A stretch of DNA of 36,817 nucleotides from Bacteroides sp. GTDB taxonomy: Bacteria; Bacteroidota; Bacteroidia; Bacteroidales; P3. Under the pieces are notes generated by a model. It made no database searches. It saw nothing but the letters and a program-made list of their open reading frames with translations, and was not told the DNA's origin. The stretch lies in assembly GCA_023662825.1 (NCBI GenBank), contig JAMPIH010000017.1, forward strand, positions 1 to 36,817, given 5' to 3'. Below, piece after piece: positions 1 to 8,100 of the stretch. The translations under genes and the position numbers were made by a program. Every line of letters starts with the position of its first letter. Position 1 is the first letter of the stretch.

Positions 1-85
1 AACAGTCCGCTTAACTTAATGTTTAATCCGTCCAACTTTCGGGGTTCACTTCATTGGTCGCGCTCTTTTTTGCGTAAGAATAAGG

Positions 86-721
86 TTATTTCAAATCCTT
101 ACATTGATGATATTCGGGTATTTTACTTTTGTATGAAACTTTTTCTAAATCATTGCAGGCCTCCTTGGTTTGCTCTAACATCATTAATGCTATACCGCGT
201 TCTCTGTATGCCATTTCATTTGTCGGATCAAGTTCAATTGCTTTAGTAGCTAACTCCACTTTTTTTTCTGCCGTCATATCGGGAGTAATCTGTATCAAAT
301 AAGAATCAGATCTATCGGGATATTTCTCGATAATATCTTTTTTTAAGGCATTCACTTTGGTCAAGTAGGACTGATTGCTCCCATCAGCCATGGTTGCTTG
401 GTTATACGCTGTATATTCAAGAAATAGTAAATCAAAAGATTCGGTTTTCTTTAAAGTGGTTTTGAATTTTTCGAATTCAGCGAGAGCCTCCCGTACTCTG
501 CCTTCACGAAACAAATCGTCTATATAAGAGGGCATAGGCGTCCCTCTGGAAGAACGATAATGGGAGGTGTCAACAGCTTTTTGTTCTAAGGGGGCGTTTG
601 CTGGATTTTCAGGTTCAAGGGGAATAACGTCTTTGCTGCTGGATGCCGATTGAGCAAAAACACATGAAAAAGTCGTGAACACTCCAATAATCACCAGTCC
701 TAAACGTCGTATTGCTTTCAT
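86..721 (-). CDS. Exported TPR-like protein of unknown function
   Basis: The 211-residue product begins with a clear Sec signal peptide: basic MKAIRR, then a hydrophobic stretch of about 14 residues and likely cleavage after CVFA (about residue 24). A low-complexity Ser/Glu/Pro-rich linker (about 25-60) follows. The C-terminal half is alpha-helical, and residues 165-205 fit a TPR helix pair (AIELDPTNEMAYRERGIAL, then EACNDLEKV). A periplasmic role in protein-protein contact is therefore likely. A cysteine in the h-region (FTTFSC) could in principle be a lipobox, but the FA-Q cleavage looks better. The ATG at 719-721 is favoured because a perfect -7 element lies 22 bases upstream. The gene sits 48 bases downstream of the lipoprotein gene on the same strand, so the two may be co-transcribed. 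I do not recognise a specific family. Confidence 0.8.
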   Translation of the reverse strand: MKAIRRLGLVIIGVFTTFSCVFAQSASSSKDVIPLEPENPANAPLEQKAVDTSHYRSSRGTPMPSYIDDLFREGRVREALAEFEKFKTTLKKTESFDLLFLEYTAYNQATMADGSNQSYLTKVNALKKDIIEKYPDRSDSYLIQITPDMTAEKKVELATKAIELDPTNEMAYRERGIALMMLEQTKEACNDLEKVSYKSKIPEYHQCKDLK

Positions 722-743
722 GATTCTTGAATTTTAATTGTTG

Positions 744-751
744 CAAATATA
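744..751 (-). promoter_or_regulatory. Bacteroidota -7 promoter element
   Basis: Read on the minus strand this is TATATTTG, a perfect match to the Bacteroidota primary sigma factor -7 consensus TAnnTTTG. It lies 22 bases before the ATG of the TPR-like gene. No TTTG is visible at the expected -33 position, so the assignment rests on half of the promoter. Confidence 0.4.
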
Positions 752-769
752 GTAAATCTGTGTTTTTTG

Positions 770-1276
770 TTATTTGTTCTTTTGGCATCGTTTTTTGTAA
801 GTGACTTCTCCACTTGTCGACGATGCGAATCCATTGGTGTTGCTTGATGGAAGCTCCATGATTTCATTTACAGAGCGTTCGGATTCTACGGTTCTTCCTT
901 CGAGGTTAACGAGCCATTGTTTCCCAAATTTACGTAAAGGAAGGGTTCGTTCAATTCTATTGCAAGTGTAAATACAGGAGGCGGTATTGTCCTCTGAATT
1001 TAATTCGATGGATTTAAGCACGATATCGGGAGTTTCTTCACTAGCATATGGATTTAGGGATATTATTTCCGCATGTTCGTTAATGGCAGCATGAGAACTA
1101 TTGCTGCTTAATAGCAAAGCTTGAGGGAAATTTAAATCTTTATAGTATGCCTTCAGGAAGCTTTTTGCAGTGTTGGTCGCTTCTTTTTTGTTGTTGCTGC
1201 TGCAAGACCATGAAATGCTGGTGCACAGTAGAAACAAAAGCCATTTTTCCATTTTTTTTGTCAAGTCGGTTTTCAT
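770..1276 (-). CDS. Probable small lipoprotein, DUF4878-like
   Basis: The 168-residue product starts MKTDLTKKMEKW, has a hydrophobic segment (LLFLLCTSIS) and then WSC-SS, read as a permissive lipobox with the lipidated Cys at about residue 25. The mature part opens with a helix (AKSFLKAYYKDLNFPQA) followed by a region predicted to be beta-rich and ending KFGKQWLVNLEG. This order resembles the DUF4878/NTF2-like lipoproteins common in Bacteroidota; that is pattern recognition only. The frame extends upstream to 1360, but I chose the ATG at 1276 because the longer form buries the signal peptide behind 28 residues and because a perfect -7 element (1303-1310) would start transcription downstream of 1360. 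M at 1252 is an alternative start. The gene is divergent from the SUMF1-like genes. Confidence 0.75.
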   Translation of the reverse strand: MKTDLTKKMEKWLLFLLCTSISWSCSSNNKKEATNTAKSFLKAYYKDLNFPQALLLSSNSSHAAINEHAEIISLNPYASEETPDIVLKSIELNSEDNTASCIYTCNRIERTLPLRKFGKQWLVNLEGRTVESERSVNEIMELPSSNTNGFASSTSGEVTYKKRCQKNK

Positions 1277-1302
1277 CTTTGTCAGAATTAAATGAAAGAA
1301 TA

Positions 1303-1310
1303 CAAAGATA
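1303..1310 (-). promoter_or_regulatory. Bacteroidota -7 promoter element for the lipoprotein gene
   Basis: On the minus strand this reads TATCTTTG, an exact TAnnTTTG match, 26 bases before the ATG at 1276. There is no clear -33 TTTG. It supports the shorter start of the lipoprotein gene. Confidence 0.4.
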
Positions 1311-1407
1311 TACAAACTCCTATGTGCTCGTACTATACGTAATAAAAATGTTTTTGACAATAAGGTGTTGGTAAAAACAGTCCGAAACTTGTTAACTTTT
1401 TTTGTTG

Positions 1408-1438
1408 TTTGTCGGAGAATGAGTAATTTAGTGGTTTG
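1408..1438 (+). promoter_or_regulatory. Weak candidate promoter for the first SUMF1-like gene
   Basis: TTTG at 1408-1411 and GTGGTTTG at 1431-1438 are separated by 19 bases, the spacing expected of Bacteroidota -33 and -7 boxes. The second box matches only the TTTG half of TAnnTTTG. Transcription would start about 45-50 bases before the ATG at 1495. The leader is A-rich with no Shine-Dalgarno sequence, which is usual in this phylum. Confidence 0.25.
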
Positions 1439-1494
1439 TAAATAAATTTTTCAACAGTTTGTTGATAAATTAAAAAACAGAAAAACAGCATATT

Positions 1495-3378
1495 ATGAAA
1501 AGCAACAATTTTTTGGGCTACGTACTTCGTGGTGTTTTTATGTGTGTGTTGGCCTGCCTGATGTCGGTTTTTTCTCAGGCGAATAACATTCGCATTATAG
1601 GCAAACCAGTGCTTAAGGATCAGGATACGATTAAGAACACGGTCTTAATCAAGTTTGATTTGGCGTGGGATAATAGTTGGAAAACTTCCAAACCGCTTAA
1701 CCATGATGCTGCTTGGATTTTTGTAAAATGTTGGGATGGCGAAAGCTGGAATCATGTTTATTTGGAAGAAAAAGATTGTGTTGCGGGTAGCACTAAGTCG
1801 TCGGATGCTGTAAATACAGGAGTTGAGTATTATGTGTCCGATCGGGAAGGCAAAGAAACAAAGATGCCGATGGTTTTGGATCCTGGTTATTCGTATGCAT
1901 GGAAAGAGTGGCATTTGGATCCCACAGAAGATTCGGTGCAATGTGTTGTCGGCTTTTTTTTGTATCGTCAGAATTATGGAGCTGGACATGTGGTGATTCC
2001 GGGTATTACGCTTAAATGGAATTACGGAAATCAAGGATTTGTGGATGAAGATGACTTGGTTGTAAAGGTTTTTGCTATAGAAATGGTGTATGTTCCGGCG
2101 GGTCCGTATTATTTGGGGGGTAAAGGTACGGCTACATGGCAGACGGGTTCTTTTACGACCAATGGGAATACCTTTGGTACTCCAATGGTGATCACTTCGG
2201 AAGATGCGATTACTGTGGCCAAAACGGAAGATGCAAATACATTGTGGGCTAATAACGATGCTATTGTTGCAGGTACCATTCCCGCTGCCTATCCTAAGGG
2301 TTATCAAGCTTTTTATATTATGAAATATGAAATGACTCAGGAAGCTTATTGTGAATTTCTTAATACACTTAACCAAGGTCAGCAGGATGGGAGAATACAA
2401 GGAACTTTGGCAAATTTGGCGGTTAATCAGTGGGCTTGGGGTAGTGATTTGCAGGCATATAGAAATTATATTAAGATTAAGCAGGCAGCACCCGTGGCGA
2501 TCTTTGGATGCGATGCCAATATGAATGGGGTGTATGATCAAATGGACAAGGTGAAGTATGATGATCGTGATACATTGATGCGTAATATAGATGGTCAAGA
2601 TTTGGCAGTGAACTTTGTTTCATTCTACGATTTATTGGCTTATGCTGAATTTTCGGGTTTGCGCCCTATGACGGAGTTGGAATACGAAAAAGCTTGCCGT
2701 GGTCCACGTGAACCTGTTAATAATGAATATGCCTGGGGCAGTGTTACAAAGGTGGTGTTTGCATGGTCTTGGAACGGCAATGGCAACAGAGCCCATAATG
2801 GAAGGGTAAAGCAACCAAACACAGGAACAGAATATGTTGATCCTCAGTATAATAGTGGTGTTACTTCTGCTCGAGATTGGGGCGGTTGCTGGTGGGGTTG
2901 TTGGGAAAACTCATATCCCGGGCCTCTTCGTGTTGGGATTTTTGCGGACTCTACTTCAACTCGTGCGGCTGCCGGAGCTACCTTCTGGGGGGTGATGAAT
3001 ATGAGCGATAATTTGGCGGAAATGTGTATTTCGGCAGTTGATAGTGTGGGTAGGGCTTTTGTCGGTACCCATGGCTGCGGACAAGTGGACGGTAACGGAA
3101 ATGCCACGAACAAAAATTGGCATATTAAGAATGTGGCTCGTTACTATATTACTCGTGGTATGCTTTCTTATCAGTGGAGCTGGGGTGGTAACTGGGACGC
3201 TAATGGAATTTGGCCCGGGGATGGCTGTGAAAGTAAAAATTTTTGGTCAGGAATGGTTTCCTCTCGACATAGGTGGAATCACAATCGATTGGCCACGGAG
3301 AGAAACTATACAGGTGTTGGGGATGCTGACTGTATAAGGGGTATCCGTTTGGTTCGTACGGATGAGGCTGAGCGATAG
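1495..3378 (+). CDS. Exported SUMF1/FGE-fold protein with extra N-terminal domain, copy 1
   Basis: The 627-residue product has a Sec signal peptide (cleavage near VFSQA-NN, residue 29). Residues about 30-190 form a beta-rich domain shared with the next gene (motifs FDLAWDNSW and DAAWIFVK). From residue 193 (FAIEMVYVPAG) it has the FGE-sulfatase/SUMF1 fold. Landmarks are YEMTQEAYCEFLNTL, LRPMTELEYEKACRG (389 on; FGE usually has RLPTEAEWE), GVMNMSDNLAEMC (about 499) and GIRLVRT near the C terminus. Where active FGE has R-x-R-C-A-A-R, I see RHRWNHN, so the copper-binding cysteine pair is not evident and formylglycine synthesis is unlikely. A Trp/Gly-rich insert (DWGGCWWGCW, about 460-470) is absent from the paralogue. 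GldJ and GldK are SUMF1-fold components of gliding/T9SS machinery; a structural role is inferred by analogy. Confidence 0.85.
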   Translation: MKSNNFLGYVLRGVFMCVLACLMSVFSQANNIRIIGKPVLKDQDTIKNTVLIKFDLAWDNSWKTSKPLNHDAAWIFVKCWDGESWNHVYLEEKDCVAGSTKSSDAVNTGVEYYVSDREGKETKMPMVLDPGYSYAWKEWHLDPTEDSVQCVVGFFLYRQNYGAGHVVIPGITLKWNYGNQGFVDEDDLVVKVFAIEMVYVPAGPYYLGGKGTATWQTGSFTTNGNTFGTPMVITSEDAITVAKTEDANTLWANNDAIVAGTIPAAYPKGYQAFYIMKYEMTQEAYCEFLNTLNQGQQDGRIQGTLANLAVNQWAWGSDLQAYRNYIKIKQAAPVAIFGCDANMNGVYDQMDKVKYDDRDTLMRNIDGQDLAVNFVSFYDLLAYAEFSGLRPMTELEYEKACRGPREPVNNEYAWGSVTKVVFAWSWNGNGNRAHNGRVKQPNTGTEYVDPQYNSGVTSARDWGGCWWGCWENSYPGPLRVGIFADSTSTRAAAGATFWGVMNMSDNLAEMCISAVDSVGRAFVGTHGCGQVDGNGNATNKNWHIKNVARYYITRGMLSYQWSWGGNWDANGIWPGDGCESKNFWSGMVSSRHRWNHNRLATERNYTGVGDADCIRGIRLVRTDEAER

Positions 3379-3384
3379 TTAGAC

Positions 3385-3417
3385 TTATGGAAGAACCGAA
3401 TCTCGGTTCTTCCATAA
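3385..3417 (+). terminator. Perfect 15-bp hairpin after the first SUMF1-like gene
   Basis: Bases 3385-3399 and 3403-3417 are exact reverse complements with a 3-base loop (ATC), starting 6 bases after the TAG stop at 3376-3378. The downstream tract is T-rich (TTGTTTG, TTGTTTT) but not a continuous U run. This is most likely an intrinsic or processing terminator that lowers transcription into the second SUMF1-like gene and the giant gene, or that protects the upstream mRNA. Confidence 0.7.
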
Positions 3418-3483
3418 ATTGTTTGTCTGATTGTTTTACTGGGTTTGTCCAGGAAGCAATCGAAAATGGTGTTTTAAGCGTAC

Positions 3484-5145
3484 TTGTTTAATTTGGAAAT
3501 CTTCATTAAAATAGCACTTGTCCCGTTCTTGTTGGTGAGTGGTTTGTTTAAGGTGAATGCCAACAATATACAGATAAGTTCGGTCTCGGTGGAAGGTCGA
3601 GATACTGTGAAAGGTACAGCATTCGTGCAGTTTACCCTTTCGTGGGATCATTCATGGAAAGACCGTCTGCATCGCAACTGGGATGCAGCCTGGGTGTTTG
3701 TTAAGACTTACAATCCCAACGAGCGAGTTTGGCGCCATGTAAGCCTTACACCCCCCTCGGGTACTCCGGTACAGAACGGGGCCAACAATTGCCATATGGC
3801 GCTCCCCCACAGTATAGGCAAGGCCAATGTGCCAGTGTGGAGCGAGTTCGCCACCTCGCAAACCGATTTTGGTACAACGCTACATTCGGGCGTATTTATT
3901 TACCGTAAAGATGTGGGGAATGGTAGCAACCTTATTGAAGATATTCGCTTGCAGTTCAACTATAAAGATTATAACTACACTAACGAGGATCTTATTCAGG
4001 TGACGGTATTTGCTATCGAAATGGTGTATGTTGCATCTCACGACTTCTTTATCGGCGACGGTACCTCGCCCAACGCGCTCTATGCCGATGGCAAAAATCT
4101 GATAATCAAGACTAATGTACCTAACGGCCAAACGGCGCTAATGGGTAAGGTTACTTCCGAATCGGGTTGGACATATCAAGGTTTCCCTGTGCCTGACACC
4201 TTTCCTAAAGGAAAGAAAGATTTTTATATGATGAAGTACGAAATATCCCAGCATGGATATGCGGACTTCCTCAATACCCTCAATCCGGACCAACAAAAGT
4301 ATAGGACCTCATGCAATCCTTTTGCCGCCAAAGGCACCATGGCCTTGGTGGCGCCGGGATATACATCCAATCCCTTACAGTACCGCAACTATGTGCGCAT
4401 TAAAATTCCGGCCGAGGCAGAAACTGATGATTATCCGGCAAAGGGAGCGATTTTTGGGCACAGTATGACTGGAGTCAATAATGATGATAGTTGGGCGATG
4501 GAAAGTAATGGAGGTAATATTGCCTGCAATTTCCTTTCGTGGGATGATGGTTTGGCCTATCTCGATTGGTCTTGTTTGCGCCCTATGACCGAAATGGAAT
4601 ACGAAAAGGCTTGCCGAGGTAATCAATTTTTGCGCCGGGGTATGGCTTGGGGTTATCAATATGGTATAGCCGCCAACCCTTATACTATTACTGATCCCGG
4701 TTTGGCTACAGAAATAAGTTCCAATCCGGCTACTTGCTATTTGGAAACGGGCAAGGCTCCTTGGGTTATGCGCGTGGGGGCTTTTGCCAAAGATAGCACC
4801 ATGCGTAACGAGGCTGGTGCCAGTTATTACGGTATTATGGAGTTGAGCGGTAATCTTTGGGAGCGTTGTGTAAACGTAAGCACCGAAGAAGGCCGTTCGT
4901 TTATACCCCGCGATGGTGATGGAGCCTTGAACGACCAAACCGGTGATGCTGAGGTGGAAGACATGATAAACGGGATTACTTGTTGGCCTTCGGAAACCGG
5001 TGGCGGTTTTCGCAGTTTTCAAGTGTCGAATCGCACTTGGGCGGAAGCCACCTATACCAACAACGCCAAAGAGGGCAAACGCACGCCTTGGTACGGTTTC
5101 CGAGGGGTGCGCTATGCTCCGGCGGCAACTAAGTTTGATTTATAA
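3484..5145 (+). CDS. Exported SUMF1/FGE-fold protein with extra N-terminal domain, copy 2
   Basis: The 553-residue product, read from a TTG start, has a signal peptide ending near KVNA-NN (residue 26). The same N-terminal domain as the preceding gene follows (FTLSWDHSW, WDAAWVFVK). The SUMF1-like region runs from residue 176 (FAIEMVYVAS) through LRPMTEMEYEKACRG (365), YGIMELSGNLWERC (450) and the terminal GFRGVRYAP (538). The C-terminal region lacks the cysteine pair of active FGE, so it is probably non-catalytic. Start choice: an in-frame ATG at 3466, preceded by AGGA at 3451, is followed after only two codons by TAA (3475-3477). The first usable start codon after it is TTG 3484, and this gives a sensible signal peptide. 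The stop at 5143-5145 is 9 bases before the giant gene, which suggests one transcript and possible translational coupling. Confidence 0.8.
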   Translation: MFNLEIFIKIALVPFLLVSGLFKVNANNIQISSVSVEGRDTVKGTAFVQFTLSWDHSWKDRLHRNWDAAWVFVKTYNPNERVWRHVSLTPPSGTPVQNGANNCHMALPHSIGKANVPVWSEFATSQTDFGTTLHSGVFIYRKDVGNGSNLIEDIRLQFNYKDYNYTNEDLIQVTVFAIEMVYVASHDFFIGDGTSPNALYADGKNLIIKTNVPNGQTALMGKVTSESGWTYQGFPVPDTFPKGKKDFYMMKYEISQHGYADFLNTLNPDQQKYRTSCNPFAAKGTMALVAPGYTSNPLQYRNYVRIKIPAEAETDDYPAKGAIFGHSMTGVNNDDSWAMESNGGNIACNFLSWDDGLAYLDWSCLRPMTEMEYEKACRGNQFLRRGMAWGYQYGIAANPYTITDPGLATEISSNPATCYLETGKAPWVMRVGAFAKDSTMRNEAGASYYGIMELSGNLWERCVNVSTEEGRSFIPRDGDGALNDQTGDAEVEDMINGITCWPSETGGGFRSFQVSNRTWAEATYTNNAKEGKRTPWYGFRGVRYAPAATKFDL

Positions 5146-5154
5146 CGGTAGGTT

Positions 5155-8100
5155 TTGAAACTGGGCAAATTAGACATACGTAAGTGGGTGGTTGCTGGCC
5201 TTTGTGTGGCCGGGGTCGCCGTGGGAAGTGCCACTGTGGGACGGCTTTCTTCTTTGCGCGAAAGCAGGGAAGATGTCGCTTTGTCTGCTGCCGACCCAGC
5301 GTTTTTGCCCAATCTGTATGCTTCTTTATCCGTATCTAGCGGAGAACCGGTTCTTTATCCGCAATTAGAGGATTTCGATATACCGCTGCCCGAACCGGCT
5401 TCAGGAAATTATATTGTTCCCTTGGAACCATCGCTTCCACCACTTCCGGGAGACGCGGATATGTTTGCCGAACCGGATCCTTTGATGGATATGGCGCCAT
5501 TCCGTTTGGCAAGCAATGTAAAATGGAATAATCAGGGAAATGCTGTGGGTGGAGACGGTATGGCGGCTGCGATTAGTGCCATGCCTGTTTCGGGCGCTCC
5601 GTACAAGGGTGGTATCGGTGAGGGTACGTCGAACGCCAACAATACAGTAATATATAAGCCTATTTATTTAGGCGGTATCGGCGATGGACGAAGTTCATCT
5701 GCAATGCCAATTATATACAAACCAACCTATTTGGGAGGTATTGGTGATGGTCATCATTCGGCTTCGATGCCCATCATCTATAAGCCTACCTATTTAGGCG
5801 GTATCGGTGATGGTCATCATTCGGCTTCGATGCCCATCATCTATAAGCCTACCTATTTAGGCGGTATCGGTGATGGTCATCATTCGGCTTCGATGCCGAT
5901 GATTTACAAGCCCACCTATCTAGGCGGTATTGGTGACGGTCATACCACGGCTGGAACACCTATGATTTACAGCACCGTATATTTGGGTGGCTTGGGCGAT
6001 GGCCATACAACAGCCTTTATGCCCGAAATACCGGCGCCTCCGTTCGTAGGTGGTATCGGTGACGGTCATACAACAGCCTCTATGCCCGAAATACCGGCGC
6101 CTCCGTTTGTGGGCGGTATCGGCGACGGTCATATCACGGCCACCATGCCTACATTGCCTTCTCCTCCCTTTATGGGTGGTATCGGTGACGGTCATCATTC
6201 CAAGGCTATGGATCAGCCCAAGCCTTGGCCGTACATGGGCGGTATTGCTGATGGTCATGTCAGCATGCAGGTTCCGGGTATCTTCTATCCTTTGTATGTG
6301 GGGGGGCAGTCTGACGGTTTTGCCAAGCGCGGCCTGCCTTGCGACACCACCAAGTATCAGATTTACGCCGATTCGGCCATCTGTATAGGCGATACGCTCT
6401 TCTTAGAAACCGACAGCGTACCTTCGGCTTCCTATATATGGAGGGGACCCGATGGTTGGCGCGGTGACGGCATGCGGGTGAACCGCCCCGGCTTTACGGC
6501 CAAGATGGCGGGTACCTATACCGTTACCATCGATCCGGGCTGTGCCGATGCCGAAGACCTGCCTATGGCCATGAAGGTGATCGAAGCCATTATTCCCGAT
6601 CCCGTCTATGCCGTTATTGACAGCATCGTGCCCAATATGCCGTACGAACGTATGTGCTTTGGCGATTCGGCAGTGTTTGCGGTACATGGTTTCGGCTGGG
6701 GCGACAGCGCGCTGTTCGATTGGCGCATCAACGGCAACTCCATTGGCGAGCCCACACACGATTCGGTGGTGTTGCTGGCCGGTATCGACGACGGCTTTAA
6801 CGTAACCGTGGCGGTTTATTCCTCGCTCTCCTGCGTGGATGCCCGTCCGTACGTTACCAAGCCCATCCGAACCGCCGTTGACGAAAAGAAAACGGTTAAC
6901 GTTAAGATTGCCTGCGATATCGACCAAAGTCTCGACAGCATCGTGGTTTGTCGCGGCTATCCGGTTCGTTTCAGTTCCTCTTATGTGAACCAAGGCGACG
7001 ATCCGCGCTTTATCTGGTTGCGTAACAACGATACCATTCTCAACGGTACGCAAGACTATATTGTGCTCGACTCCCTGAAGGATGGCGACAGTATCCGAAT
7101 GCTGTTGATTTCGAGCATCCGTTGTGTGGATTGCCGTCCCAAGGTGTCGAACACCATCAGGTTTACGGTTAAGGATCAACCGGTGCTCAAGGTGCCCGGT
7201 ACGCAGGAAATCAACCTGGGCGAAAGCGTTACCTTGGGTGTGGGCGGTGGCAGCGAGCAGGCCGAATATACCTGGAGTCCCTGCGCTTCTTCCTGCAAGG
7301 GCGATACGGTGGTGGCCAGCCCGCGCACCAGCACCCGCTATAAGGTTACGCTTACCGAACCTTGGCGTTGCCAGGTGGAAGACACCATTTGGGTGGAAGT
7401 ATTTACCGACGTGCGTATCCTTAACCATGCACAACCCACCACGGTCTGCGACAGTTCACAAGCCAAGTTCGAAGTGAAGGCCTCGGGTGCCGAACTTTCG
7501 TTCGACTGGCAGGTGGATCAGGGCGACGGAGTTTGGCGTACCATCAAGGATATGCCCAAGCCGAATCCTTATTCTGAAGTACAGGCCAGCGGCTTTACCT
7601 CTGTATTGTATGTGGGCCTGCCCAAGAAAGACAGCGTCAATGCCACGATAAGCCAGCTTAATCTGAGCATGAACAACTACAAGTACCGTTGTCGGGTAAG
7701 CGGGGTTACGGACAAGACCCAGAAGCGCGATACGCTCTACTCCAACGATCCCGAAAAGTTCTACGGTACGGCTCGATTGTTTATCAATCCGTTGCAGACG
7801 GCCTACGGAACCATTTCGTTCAATACCAAAGACACTGTCTGCGAAGGTACGCCGGTAACCTTTACGCTCAAGACACAGAATAGCCTGGCCGCCAACTATT
7901 CCATCAATTGGTTGGTGAATGGGGTAAGCAAACAGACGGGTAGGGGTATGACCTATACCCTGCCCAAGGATCTGAGCAAGGACAGCACGCTGATTCAGGC
8001 GCTCATCACTACCGGATACGCTTGTCCGTCCGAAAATCCTGAACCAACGGAAACGGTGATGATGCCGGCTTTCAAGAATCCTCAGGTTCATTCGGGTGCG

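Noticed and set aside
1-85. Possible terminator or gene fragment at the left edge
   Set aside because: I found no stable hairpin with a T tract and no coding frame with support. A short plus-strand frame from 19 overlaps the TPR-like gene and looks spurious.
1277-1360. A longer start for the lipoprotein gene at 1360
   Set aside because: It would put 28 residues ahead of the signal peptide, and the -7 element at 1303-1310 lies inside that extension.
1374-1386. A nine-base string (AACAGTCCG) shared with the left end of the window
   Set aside because: It is too short and unaccompanied by inverted ends or a target duplication, so chance is the simplest explanation.
1645-2598. A 317-codon minus-strand frame opposite the first SUMF1-like gene
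   Set aside because: It lies entirely within a gene with signal peptide and recognisable SUMF1 motifs; its translation is Ile/His/Thr-rich with no domain.
5608-6320. RTX calcium-binding nonapeptide repeats
   Set aside because: The GG-x-G-D start is reminiscent of RTX, but the period is 21 residues instead of 9 and the hydrophobic position of RTX is missing.
5548-6336. Possible CRISPR array because of the regular 63-bp spacing
   Set aside because: There are no unique spacers; the whole unit is repeated, and it is translated in frame as a 21-residue protein repeat.
6050-6388. Plus-strand frames of 60-250 codons in the other two phases inside the giant gene
   Set aside because: They overlap the giant frame and show biased, domain-free translations. 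They reflect its codon pattern and repeats.
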